Shown here: positions 16,568 through 25,708 of the stretch, piece after piece
Layout: every line of letters starts with the position of its first letter
Numbering within the stretch: position 1 is the first letter of the stretch
Source of the DNA: Silanimonas sp021297925
GTDB lineage: Bacteria > Pseudomonadota > Gammaproteobacteria > Xanthomonadales > Xanthomonadaceae
Length of the DNA: 64,000 nucleotides
Assembly (NCBI GenBank): GCA_027532825.1
Contig: JAPZTL010000005.1
Location: 1-64,000, forward strand
Direction of reading: 5' to 3'
Translations under genes and position numbers: made by a program
The notes under the pieces: model-generated
Databases searched by the model: none
Told to the model about the DNA's origin: nothing
The model's input: only the letters and a program-made list of their open reading frames with translations

Positions 16568-19459
16568 TCAGCTGGGCGGATGCCCGCTGCCGGGTTCCGC
16601 CGCGCCCACCACGCGGTTGCGGCCGCCGCGCTTGGCGCGGTAGAGCGCCTGGTCGGCGATGCGGTAGAGGGTGTCGTAGGGAGCGTTCGATTCCGCTTCG
16701 GCGGCGTGCACCACGCCGATCGAGGCGGTGACGGGTTCCCCGCCGATCATGCAGGCGCTGCGGATCGAGGACAGCAGGCGGTCCAGCCGCTGCACCGCCG
16801 CCTCGGCGCCGACATCGGGCAGGAAGATGCCGAACTCCTCGCCCCCGAGGCGGGCCACGAGGTCGCCTTCGCGGAGGGAGCGCCGCATCACCGCCGCCAC
16901 GTCGCGCAGCACCTGGTCGCCCGCGTCATGGCCGAAGCGGTCATTCACCTGCTTGAAGTGGTCGATGTCCAGCATGGCCAGGGCGAAGGGGCTGCCGGCG
17001 CGCCGGGCCCGGTTGAGGCCGCGGCCCACTTCCTCGGCGAAGGCCCGGCGGTTCGGCAACTGGGTGAGTTCATCGGTCAGGGCCATGCGCTGCAGCGACT
17101 CGCGCAGCGCGATGGTCGACAGTGCCCCCGAGATGCTCTGCGCCATGGCCACGAACTGCGCCAGGCGCGCCTCGTGGCTTCGCGGGTCGTCGTGCAACGG
17201 ATCGTGGGGGAATACCACGAGGAACACGGCCACGTTGCGATCGAGCGAGAACAGCGGCACGCAGAAGCTTGGCCCGGCATGTTCGCGATCGACGTGGGCG
17301 CAGGGCAGGTGGTGGCCGCCGGTCCACGAGCCGTAGGGCCGGCGCGAGCGCAGGGCCCAGCACTGCTTCGGTGTCAGCTCGTCGGGTAGCTCGTGCTCGC
17401 CGAAGCGGCGGGCCTTGCGGATCAGGCCCATCGCCCCCTCCGCGCCGCTGCCGCCGTAAAGCGCCACGTTGGCGGAAGGAAACAGGCGCTCCAGCGAGCG
17501 AGCGACCAGCTCGAGCCCCTCGGCGAGGGTGGCGCAGCCCTGCAGGTACTCGATGCACTCGGACAGCAGTTCGTTGTGGTTCTGCTGCTGCCGGAGTTGC
17601 GCGACGCGCTCTTCGAGCATGGCGTTGGCCTGCATCGAGTCGCGCAAGGCATCGCGCTCGCGCAGGTCGGCGATGGCGAGCAGGACCCCCGGCGAGGCCT
17701 GCTCGGCTTCGACCAGCCTGGTCGCCACGACCTCGATGGGCGGGTGCCGCGGCAGCGCGACTTGCCGCGGGCTGCTGCGCGCACCGGGCGGCAGCGCCAT
17801 GAGGGCGTCGATCCAGGCGGCGTGGTCGTGGCGGGGGAACAGGGCCTCGAGCGAGGCAAGCAACGAGCCTTCGGTGAGCGCATCGACCTCCGGCAGCAAC
17901 TCGCGTGCCCGCTCGTTGGCGAGCGCCACGGTGCCATCGGGACGAAGGGCGATGAAGCCCGACTCGGAATGCTGCAGGACGCGCATCTGCAGGTCGGTGG
18001 CCGCCTCGAGCTGGCGCACGAAGGCCATGCGATCGTTCTCGAGGCGTACGGTCTTGAGGATCGAGCCGAGGAAGGCCAGCACCGCTTCGAGCGGGTCGAG
18101 GATGTCGTCGTGGTAACCGCCGGGCCGGTTCGCCAGCCCCACCATGCCAATCATCCGCTCGTTGTCGCGCAAGATCAGGCCGGCGTAGGTGAGCAGCGGC
18201 GGATGGCCGTGCGGCCGACCTCCCGCGCGCGGGTCGCTGGCCACCTCGTTGGCGATGACCCGGGTTTCCTGGTCGATCGATACACCGAACAGGGTCTTGA
18301 GGTTGCGGAAGTACAGGCCGGCGGGGGCATTGGCCTCGTAGAAGGCGCGGGTGGCGTCGTCCCAGGCGATGTTGGTGATCGACTTGGTGCGAAGGAACTT
18401 GCCTTCCGCATCGACGCCCGTTTCGCCGATGAAGCCATACTCACTGCCGGTGAGCGCCAGCAGGCGCTGGAGCACGTAGGTCCACCACTCGCGGCTGGCA
18501 CCCTCGCGCGTGAAACGCTCCTGCGACTCGCTGATCAGCGAAAGCAGGTCGTTCTGCTGCCGCAGGGCTTCATCCGAAGTGACCAGCGCCGAGACGTCGC
18601 GGGCACTGGCGAACAGGGTGGTTTCCGGCGGCCTCGGGGCCAGCGCGTTCCACTCCAGCCAGGAATAGCCGCCATCGGCCTTGCGGTAGCGATTGCGGAA
18701 CTGCAGCACGTCCTCGCGGTTGCCGACCGCCGCCCAGATCTCCAGAGTCCTGGCGACGTCCTCCGGGTGCACGAAATCGAGGAAGGGCCTGCCCAGCATC
18801 TCGGCCTTCGACCAGCCGAGCACCTGCGACCAGCGCGGGTTGAGCTCGAGGAAGCGGCCCTCCCCCGACACCACGCCGAAGAGGTCGAGCGAGTGCTCGA
18901 AGAAGCGGTCGTGTGCGAGCAGCTCGCGCTCGCTGCGCGACAGTCGGGCCTCGTTGCGCAGGGCCACCAGCCGCGCGCTGGCGATGGCGGCCAGCTCGCG
19001 CAGCTGTTCGAGGCTGGATGCGTCGGGCCGACGCGGCCGGGTGTCGATCGCGCACAGCGTGCCGAGCACCTGCGACTCGGGCACCTGCAGCGGCATGCCG
19101 ACGTAGAAGCGGACGTTCGGCGGCCCCTTGACGAGGGGGTTGTTCGCGAAGCGCGGGTCGTCGCGGGCGTCTTCCACCACCAGTTCCCGCCCGCTGCGCA
19201 CCACCATGTCGCAGAAGGCGATGTCGCGCGGGGTCTGTTCGACCTCGAGGCCGACGCGGGCCTTGAACCATTGCCGGTGGTCGTCGAGCAGGGAGATGAG
19301 GCCGACCGGCACGCCGAGCAGCCGGCTCGCCAACCGCACGATGCCGTCCAGCACCGGGTCGGGCGGCGTGTCCATGACCGCGTACGAGGCAAGGACCCGG
19401 AGGCGCTCGGCCTCCCCGTCCGCCGAGGACTCGTCGAGGGTGTCCTGGTCGCGTGCCAT
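16568..19459 (-). CDS. Multi-domain GAF/PAS sensor diguanylate cyclase
   Basis: The 963-residue soluble protein has, in order, a GAF domain (about 20-165, FCDMVVRSGRELVVEDARDD), a PAS domain with PAC (about 180-300), a second GAF (about 320-480, with ITNIAWDDATRAFYEANAPAG), a PAS-like domain (about 490-620), a third GAF (about 640-780) and a C-terminal GGDEF domain. The cyclase active site is intact (RLGGEEFGIF) with the usual DELTQLPNRRAF and DIDHFKQVNDRFGHDAGD. It should make cyclic di-GMP from two GTP in response to small molecules or redox/light cues. The ATG at 19459 (MARDQDTLDE) was preferred over an upstream in-frame codon. It lies convergent to and just downstream of chpA, so it may tune the same surface behaviour. 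Confidence 0.9.
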   Translation of the reverse strand: MARDQDTLDESSADGEAERLRVLASYAVMDTPPDPVLDGIVRLASRLLGVPVGLISLLDDHRQWFKARVGLEVEQTPRDIAFCDMVVRSGRELVVEDARDDPRFANNPLVKGPPNVRFYVGMPLQVPESQVLGTLCAIDTRPRRPDASSLEQLRELAAIASARLVALRNEARLSRSERELLAHDRFFEHSLDLFGVVSGEGRFLELNPRWSQVLGWSKAEMLGRPFLDFVHPEDVARTLEIWAAVGNREDVLQFRNRYRKADGGYSWLEWNALAPRPPETTLFASARDVSALVTSDEALRQQNDLLSLISESQERFTREGASREWWTYVLQRLLALTGSEYGFIGETGVDAEGKFLRTKSITNIAWDDATRAFYEANAPAGLYFRNLKTLFGVSIDQETRVIANEVASDPRAGGRPHGHPPLLTYAGLILRDNERMIGMVGLANRPGGYHDDILDPLEAVLAFLGSILKTVRLENDRMAFVRQLEAATDLQMRVLQHSESGFIALRPDGTVALANERARELLPEVDALTEGSLLASLEALFPRHDHAAWIDALMALPPGARSSPRQVALPRHPPIEVVATRLVEAEQASPGVLLAIADLRERDALRDSMQANAMLEERVAQLRQQQNHNELLSECIEYLQGCATLAEGLELVARSLERLFPSANVALYGGSGAEGAMGLIRKARRFGEHELPDELTPKQCWALRSRRPYGSWTGGHHLPCAHVDREHAGPSFCVPLFSLDRNVAVFLVVFPHDPLHDDPRSHEARLAQFVAMAQSISGALSTIALRESLQRMALTDELTQLPNRRAFAEEVGRGLNRARRAGSPFALAMLDIDHFKQVNDRFGHDAGDQVLRDVAAVMRRSLREGDLVARLGGEEFGIFLPDVGAEAAVQRLDRLLSSIRSACMIGGEPVTASIGVVHAAEAESNAPYDTLYRIADQALYRAKRGGRNRVVGAAEPGSGHPPS

Positions 19460-19564
19460 GGGAACTCCGTGGCTCCGGTTCCGAACAGGTCCGGCAGCGG
19501 ATCGAGCATAGCCCACGCGTGCCGCGTGGAGCGCACGGCGACCATCGAGGCGGCCAGCGCCAAT

Positions 19565-19596
19565 GGAAAACCCCGCGGTTGCCCGCGGGGTTTTCC
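19565..19596 (-). terminator. Rho-independent terminator of the TorF-like porin gene
   Basis: A perfect 14-base-pair hairpin (GGAAAACCCCGCGG, loop TTGC, CCGCGGGGTTTTCC) lies 34 bases after the stop of the porin gene at 19631. On the minus strand the descending arm ends in TTTTCC, a short U run. It also separates that gene from the sensor cyclase starting at 19459. Confidence 0.8.
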
Positions 19597-19630
19597 AGTC
19601 GCCGGGTCGCCGGGAGGCCGGCGGGCGGGA

Positions 19631-20311
19631 TCAGCCGCCGAAGCCGATCGTCAGCAGCACCTTGTCTTCGGCCAGGTCGCGGCCGAAGTTGTCGCGCGCG
19701 TTGCTGGAGGAGGCGACGTAGCCGAGCGCGACGGTGGCCGGGCCCACGGCGCGGCTTACCGAGACGCCGTAGTCGAAGTAGTCCTCGAGCGGGCCGCCGA
19801 TCTGGGTCCAGCCGGCGTTGGCGTTCAGCGTGTAGGTGTCGTCGATCGCCCAGTTGCCGGCGACGCCGGAGTACCAGCTGTTCACGTCCGTGTTGAGGTA
19901 GTCGTTCGTGTAGCCGACCGTGAACGCGAGGTTCTCGCCGACGCCGAGCTTCGTGATCAGCTCGTTGTAGGCGTAGTCGGTGCCGTTCGGCTCGCCGACG
20001 TAGTTGTAGCGGACCACCTGGACGTCGAGCTTGGCGGCGTCCGTGAGCTCGTGCCGGTAGCCAACGAAGGTGTCGATCTCGGCGTCGGTGTCGTCGCCGA
20101 AGTCGATGTTCGACCCCCACGCGCCGACGTAGAAGCCGTTCGAGAAGTCATAGCCGGCGCCGAGCTGCAGGGCCGGTTGGTCGTCGTTCTGGTCGATGCC
20201 GCGGTAGAGGTAATCCGAGGCGATGGTGGCGTTCCAGTTGAAACCTTCGGCGAAGGCGGCGGTCGGGAGGACGGCGAGCAGTGCGCCGACGAGCAAGGTC
20301 TTGCGGGTCAT
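19631..20311 (-). CDS. TorF family putative outer-membrane porin
   Basis: This is a 226-residue beta-barrel protein. It has a Sec signal (residues 1-21, ending TAAFA), then NWNATIASDYLYRGIDQNDD, the start motif of the conserved TorF/TIGR02001 family. Alternating strands follow, ending in the phenylalanine-rich tail KVLLTIGFGG expected by the BAM complex. Barrels of this family are thought to be small porins or channels; the solute is unknown. The ATG at 20311 is supported by AAGGAG a few bases upstream. A strong hairpin terminator follows at 19565-19596, so it is likely a single-gene transcript. Confidence 0.85.
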   Translation of the reverse strand: MTRKTLLVGALLAVLPTAAFAEGFNWNATIASDYLYRGIDQNDDQPALQLGAGYDFSNGFYVGAWGSNIDFGDDTDAEIDTFVGYRHELTDAAKLDVQVVRYNYVGEPNGTDYAYNELITKLGVGENLAFTVGYTNDYLNTDVNSWYSGVAGNWAIDDTYTLNANAGWTQIGGPLEDYFDYGVSVSRAVGPATVALGYVASSSNARDNFGRDLAEDKVLLTIGFGG

Positions 20312-20468
20312 GGACGACTCCTTGGTGGGATTTCGGGGGCACGGATTGTGACTGATTGTTGACCTCATTCCGCCCGAGCCTTTGCTCCAAACCAGCGATG
20401 GTTCAGTCGCCTTGTGGTTTGCCCATGGGCGTCGCGCGCCCGGCAACCGGCATCGACGTGGTCCGTCC

Positions 20469-23400
20469 TCATGGGGCGCATCCCTGGAGTCCCCCGAGCG
20501 GCTGCACGGGCTCGTCGAAGGTCCAGGTGCCGGCGGTGGGTTGGCCGGGCGCCGGCACCGCTTGGAAACGCATCGTCCCATCGTCATTGATCGTGCGCGT
20601 GAAGCGGCCCGTGGTCTGTCGTTCGGGGGCCGTTCGCCGTTCGCAGAGGGGGCAGAACCCTGTGAGCTCGGCGACGTCGAAGCGGGCCTCCCGTGCATCC
20701 ACGCGCGGTCCTTCCGCGATCCGGAAGTCGGCATCGCCCGAGGCGTCGTAGCCGAAGGCCACGTAGAACTCGTAGTCGGGGAGCAGCTGCACGCTGTAGC
20801 CGGTCCCGGAACGGGCGGGATTGAACCAGTGGCCGCTCTTGTCGAGCGTCCGCCCGGCGATCCGCGGGCATCCCCGCCCGAAGGCGGACAGCGTCTCGCT
20901 GCCGGTGATCCCTTCGATGGTGTAGGTGAACGTGATCCGGTCGTTCGCCGCCGCCGTCAGGGTGAGGTGCCCCGCGGGGGCAAGGTGGTTGCGCCCTCCG
21001 AACCAGGTGCTGCGGAACAGCGGTGCGCGCCAGACGCCGTTCCCCGTCGGCGCGGCGGACTGCGCGTAGTACCACGTGGCGTCGCCCGTCTCGCCGCCGG
21101 CGTAGGTGTACCAAAGTGCCGCCCACTGGTCGGCCGCCGGATACACGAACAGGCCGTGGCCGCTGCGATCGGGGTTGAAGTAACTGCCCGGCCGGAGCGT
21201 GGGCGCCGTCGCCTCGAGGTCGACCGCCGTGTCGACGAAGCCGATCTCGCCGGTATTGCTGGTCGCGGCGAAGTACCAGCGTCCTGCCGCAGGATTCTCG
21301 ATCTCGAGCGGTGCCGCGCCCGACGCGCTGCCGGAGCGGTGGGTCGCGTCGGCCGCGGCCGGTCCGCGCGCCACGCGAGGCGAAGAGGGGGACCCCGTCG
21401 GCAGGGCGACCCGCGCGGCCCGAAGTTCCGCCGGTGTCGTGCCGGTCGGTACGAAACGGAGGCGGCGTGCACCGGGCGGAACATCCACGAAGTGGGTCAT
21501 TTCGCTCACCGTGTGCGGCATGTACACCGGAAGCATGGCGCGGGTGCCCGGCGCGACCGCGACAGGCTCGGAGGCACCGGAACCGCCCCCCATGTGGCTC
21601 ACGCGGTAGGGCCACCATTCGCTGGTGCCGTCCATGCGCTGGAAGCGCAGGAAGCCGACGGCGTGGTGGAGTCGCCACAGGTCGCTCCGGTCCCAGCTCA
21701 TCGCGAGGAAGGACCGGTTCGGGAGGTAAGACCTCTCCGTGCGCCACGCCGAGAATCCGGCGCCTTCCTCCAATGCAACGGCGTGGATGTCCACGGCGAC
21801 CAAGGTGGTCTCGACGGAGTAGCCCTGCAGCGGCCGGTGCGAGTAGGCCAGCACCCAGAACCGGTCGGCGGTGCGGGATTCGGCGGCCCCATCGATCTCG
21901 CACCAGCCGCCCACGACATCCGCCGGATCGAACAACGTCGGGCGGAAGTCGCGTCCAGCGCACAGGCGCTCCTCGCGGTCCGCGCGGCCGTTCCGGTTCC
22001 GGTCCAGGCCGACGACGAAAGGCGATGCGCCACTGACCAGGAAGCGCCGTGGGGCGCCCGCTGGCGCGAGCTCGTGGAAGCTCAGCAAGCGCTCGTCGAC
22101 GGCGAGGCCCATCGGGTCCGCATCCCGGGCCGCGTGGCGGACGGCCCCTGAGACGGGCAGCGCCGCCACCGGCGGGAAGGCCGCCACGTGCGCGCGCAGT
22201 CCACCGGGGCGAATGATCGTGCCAACGTCGGTGCGGCCGCGGTCCCAGCGCATCGACGGCTCGGTGATGGCGCCGGGGCTATTGCGCACTTCCATGGCTG
22301 CTTCGCTGCATCGGCTTGCGGCCACGCAGACGCGGTAGTGCAGCAGGTCGACGCGCGTGGGATCGGAATCAGGCACGAACCGCACGCGGAGACCTTCGAC
22401 CGAGGCACGCGCACCGGCGGTGTTGCCGAGCAGGGTGATCGACGCCGTCGGAGCATCGGCCGGCAGGAGATCGTTCGCCAGCGGGGACAGCAGGACGGAC
22501 GGGGCATCGATTCTGACGCGCAGCGCGTCGTCGACGGCGAGCACCCGGCTTCGACGTTCCAGCGTCGCCTCGGCTTCGGCGCATGCCATGGACCCCGTGG
22601 TCCGGCACAGGCGATAGCGGACCACGGCGGTGCCGTCGGTGTTGCGTCCGGCATGGCCCCGCAGGCTTCCATCCGTGCCCAGCGTGAGCTCGAGGGCGGT
22701 GTCGTCGCCGCGGCGGGAGACGATCACCAGGGACCGCTGGTTCGCCGGTGGCACGTGCAGATCGTTGCCCAACACGCCGGGGGCGGGGATGAAGAACTCG
22801 GGACCGTCGACGACGAAGCGGTCGTCCGTGGCCACCGGCGAGGGCGGGTTCACGAACACGTCCTGCGACACGGTCACGCTGTCGCGCCCGTCGCTGATCG
22901 TGACGGTCAGCGTCAGTCGCCGGTCGACATCGGCCTCGCGGACGAGGTAGCTCGCGCCGGTGCCCAGCGCCGGGCCCGGCGCCGTGGTCCAGGCATAGCT
23001 CACCGACACGGCATCGCCGTCCGGATCACCCAGGGGGCCCAACGCGGCGCTCAAGGTCTGGCCAGGCTCGGCGCGGCCCTGGATGGCCAGGCTCGGTCGG
23101 TCCGGCAGCTGGTTCGCCGGGACGCTCACCCAGGGCTCCGCGGTGATCGTCTGTCCGCCGGCGCTGGCCGACACCCGGACCGACAGCGCGGCGCCGCGGT
23201 CGGCCATGGTGAGGACGTGGCGCGGGCCGTTGGCACCGGCAATCGACTCCCCGTTCCGACGCCACTGGTACGTGTAGGTGATGGGATCGCCATCGGCGTC
23301 CACGGCTTCGGCGTCTGCGATCAGCGCCGACCACGACCTTGGGAGCAGTTCTGGTGTGATGGCGGGCGCGCGTCGCCACGTCGGCGGGCGATCGCCGCCA

Positions 23401-25652
23401 TCGAGGGACATGCGCACCACGGCGCCGCGGTCGCCGTGCGTCAGCCGGCCGGCGACGGCATCGAAATGCGGCAGCGGGGGGTAGTCCGCGTCGTAGCCGA
23501 CGATGTCGCCGTCCGCCACTTCCCAGTCCCGCGCTCCGGCCAGCAGCCTCGACGAGGTCGAGGCCAGCACGTAACTCCCGAGCGAGCAGCCCATGGCGAA
23601 CTGGGAGGCCGAGAACAGCGTGAAGCGCCCGCCCGGCATTTCGGCGAGATGCGGGTAGCAGAGCGGCAGGTTCGTGGCGCTGTTCGTCGGGCCCAAGGTC
23701 CCGGTCGGTTGATCCGGCCCGAGGGTCGACAGCGTCATCGTCATCCTCCCGTCCTGCCCCGTGGCGTCGGCGAGCACCGCGATGCGGCCGTTCGACAGGG
23801 CCAGCGCGCGGAAGAACGCGCCGCCGGCCTGCGGGGACCAGCGGCGACCCGGGGCGGTGTCGACGTCCGCGGGCAAGCGCCCGCCCTCGTCGAAGGCGAT
23901 GCCGCCGGAAAACACCGCCGCGAAGCGCCCATTGGCCAAGGCCAGCGTGGCGACCGGTGTGCCGGGCATCGCCACGACGTTCTCCGGCCTCAGCACGCCG
24001 CGTGGCGTGTCGTTGTGCACGTGCAGCACGCCGGCCCGGGTCGCGCCCGACAGGCGATAGGCGTCGACCGGCACCAGCGCTTCGCCATTCGGCAGCGCGG
24101 CCCAGGCCGCGTCCCGGCCGAACCGGTCCACTTCCCCGAACCGCGCGTTGGCCTGGTTGCCGAACCACAGGGTCGCCGCGTCCACGATGCCGCCGGTCCC
24201 GGCCGTTCCGGACACCACGCCGACGCCGCCTGCGTCGACCAGACCCTGATGGTCGATCCAACCGGAGCCGACCAGCCATCGGCCATCGGACAAGCGGAGC
24301 ACGCCGCCGCTGCCCCAGCGGTCCTCGGCGGCGATCCCGAACCACGAGTTCGAGGCGTCCAGCACGGTGCGACCGAAGCCCGGCGGCACCACGGTGATGG
24401 CGCCCGCCGCGCGACGCAAGGAGGGTTGCGACCACGCCTCCGGGGACACGACGACGAGGCCACCCTCGGGCGTGGGCACCACACCGCCATTGCCGACGTA
24501 CTCGTCGGCATAGCGGCCCACCACCGCGTTGTCGAGGCTCGAGACGCCCACGAATTCGGGCGCATTCGGGATGCGGTGGACGGCACCGCGGCGGCCGCCC
24601 CAGGTCGGGCTGAGGACGGCGAGTTCGCCGTTTGCCAAGGGCACGATGCCGCGGTAGTCCGGGTGGCTGATGCCGAGGCCGAGCAAATCACCGGCGGCGG
24701 CGCCGACCCACGCGTTCTGTTCGCTCACGGGGCCGGTGCGTCGGGCGCTACCCGAAGCGACCAGCACGGCGCCGGCATCGACCTTCCCCGGGGCATCCCA
24801 ATAGGGCGCCGCGAAGGCCACGCGTCCGCCCGGGACGGGGAACAGGTAGGCGTTCCGGAAGTCGTCCGTGGTGCTTCCCACCAGGGCGTTCGCCGGGCCG
24901 ATCGTGCCGGTGGTCGGCGCATCGCCCCGCAGCCACACCACGGCCCCCGCATTGCGAGTGCTGCCGTTGTCCCACTGGTTGAGCAGCAGCAGCACCGTGC
25001 TGTCGGGGAGGACTTCGGTCCGCTCCTCGAGGAAATCGTACGTCCGGCTGCCGACCAGCGAGTTCGCGGCGGACACCGGGCCGACGGTGCTTCCGTCGCC
25101 CCGCGACCACGTCGCGGCGCCGACGCCGCGCCAGTCGAGGCTGAGGACGACGTAGTGCCCGTTGGGCAGCGCCAGAACGCCGCCGAAGCCGACGCTGTCT
25201 CCGGTCGAATCGCCCACGAGCGAGTTCGTCGGCGAGATGACCTCGGGCAGGCCCCGTTCGGCATGCCCCCAAGTCACGGCGCCACGGCGGGCCATGCCGG
25301 GGCTGCCCCATTGCGGGCTCGAGACCACGTAATGGCCGTTGGAGAGCAGCGCGATGCCGTACCAGCCCAGGGCGTCGCCCGCCTGCTGCCCCACGGTCCG
25401 CTGGATCAGCCGGCCATCGCTGGCGAAGAGGCTGACGGCGCCGACGTTCTGGGCGCCGCCCGGGACGTCGTAGCCCGGGTCGGCGACCACCACGTTGCCG
25501 TTCGGCAGGGGCTGGAACCAGTTGCCGTAGACCGGGGACTCGTTCCCGTGCGGGATGCGTTGGATGCCGGCGTGGACCGGCGTGGCAAGGGCCATCGCGG
25601 CCAGAATGGCGGCCGCGCGCACGGCGCACCCGCGTCGAAGGTGGGGGGGCAT
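20469..25652 (-). CDS. Giant secreted repeat protein sharing the C-terminal module of the peroxidase fusion
   Basis: The 1727-residue protein starts with a Sec signal (about 1-28, ending TPVHA). Residues about 30-530 hold tandem units of about 60 residues with the pattern ANSLVGS, then LPNGHYVV, then GAVTW; these resemble the repeats of unknown function (DUF5650-like) found in large adhesin-like proteins. Two or more Ig/cadherin-like domains follow (ITYTYQWRRNGESIAGANG), then a C-terminal half homologous to that of the protein at 3925-8211. The C-terminus has paired GSYFNPDRSGHGLFVYP and GHWFNPARSGTGYSVQ units and ends PLGGLQGCAP. A surface or extracellular role is inferred; no enzyme motif is visible. 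The start at 25652 was chosen because it immediately precedes the signal peptide. Confidence 0.8.
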   Translation of the reverse strand: MPPHLRRGCAVRAAAILAAMALATPVHAGIQRIPHGNESPVYGNWFQPLPNGNVVVADPGYDVPGGAQNVGAVSLFASDGRLIQRTVGQQAGDALGWYGIALLSNGHYVVSSPQWGSPGMARRGAVTWGHAERGLPEVISPTNSLVGDSTGDSVGFGGVLALPNGHYVVLSLDWRGVGAATWSRGDGSTVGPVSAANSLVGSRTYDFLEERTEVLPDSTVLLLLNQWDNGSTRNAGAVVWLRGDAPTTGTIGPANALVGSTTDDFRNAYLFPVPGGRVAFAAPYWDAPGKVDAGAVLVASGSARRTGPVSEQNAWVGAAAGDLLGLGISHPDYRGIVPLANGELAVLSPTWGGRRGAVHRIPNAPEFVGVSSLDNAVVGRYADEYVGNGGVVPTPEGGLVVVSPEAWSQPSLRRAAGAITVVPPGFGRTVLDASNSWFGIAAEDRWGSGGVLRLSDGRWLVGSGWIDHQGLVDAGGVGVVSGTAGTGGIVDAATLWFGNQANARFGEVDRFGRDAAWAALPNGEALVPVDAYRLSGATRAGVLHVHNDTPRGVLRPENVVAMPGTPVATLALANGRFAAVFSGGIAFDEGGRLPADVDTAPGRRWSPQAGGAFFRALALSNGRIAVLADATGQDGRMTMTLSTLGPDQPTGTLGPTNSATNLPLCYPHLAEMPGGRFTLFSASQFAMGCSLGSYVLASTSSRLLAGARDWEVADGDIVGYDADYPPLPHFDAVAGRLTHGDRGAVVRMSLDGGDRPPTWRRAPAITPELLPRSWSALIADAEAVDADGDPITYTYQWRRNGESIAGANGPRHVLTMADRGAALSVRVSASAGGQTITAEPWVSVPANQLPDRPSLAIQGRAEPGQTLSAALGPLGDPDGDAVSVSYAWTTAPGPALGTGASYLVREADVDRRLTLTVTISDGRDSVTVSQDVFVNPPSPVATDDRFVVDGPEFFIPAPGVLGNDLHVPPANQRSLVIVSRRGDDTALELTLGTDGSLRGHAGRNTDGTAVVRYRLCRTTGSMACAEAEATLERRSRVLAVDDALRVRIDAPSVLLSPLANDLLPADAPTASITLLGNTAGARASVEGLRVRFVPDSDPTRVDLLHYRVCVAASRCSEAAMEVRNSPGAITEPSMRWDRGRTDVGTIIRPGGLRAHVAAFPPVAALPVSGAVRHAARDADPMGLAVDERLLSFHELAPAGAPRRFLVSGASPFVVGLDRNRNGRADREERLCAGRDFRPTLFDPADVVGGWCEIDGAAESRTADRFWVLAYSHRPLQGYSVETTLVAVDIHAVALEEGAGFSAWRTERSYLPNRSFLAMSWDRSDLWRLHHAVGFLRFQRMDGTSEWWPYRVSHMGGGSGASEPVAVAPGTRAMLPVYMPHTVSEMTHFVDVPPGARRLRFVPTGTTPAELRAARVALPTGSPSSPRVARGPAAADATHRSGSASGAAPLEIENPAAGRWYFAATSNTGEIGFVDTAVDLEATAPTLRPGSYFNPDRSGHGLFVYPAADQWAALWYTYAGGETGDATWYYAQSAAPTGNGVWRAPLFRSTWFGGRNHLAPAGHLTLTAAANDRITFTYTIEGITGSETLSAFGRGCPRIAGRTLDKSGHWFNPARSGTGYSVQLLPDYEFYVAFGYDASGDADFRIAEGPRVDAREARFDVAELTGFCPLCERRTAPERQTTGRFTRTINDDGTMRFQAVPAPGQPTAGTWTFDEPVQPLGGLQGCAP

Positions 25653-25708
25653 GGCATCCGTCCATGGAGAGAGGGGCGCCGCATCAGACCACGCCCCCTC
25701 GAGGGCGT

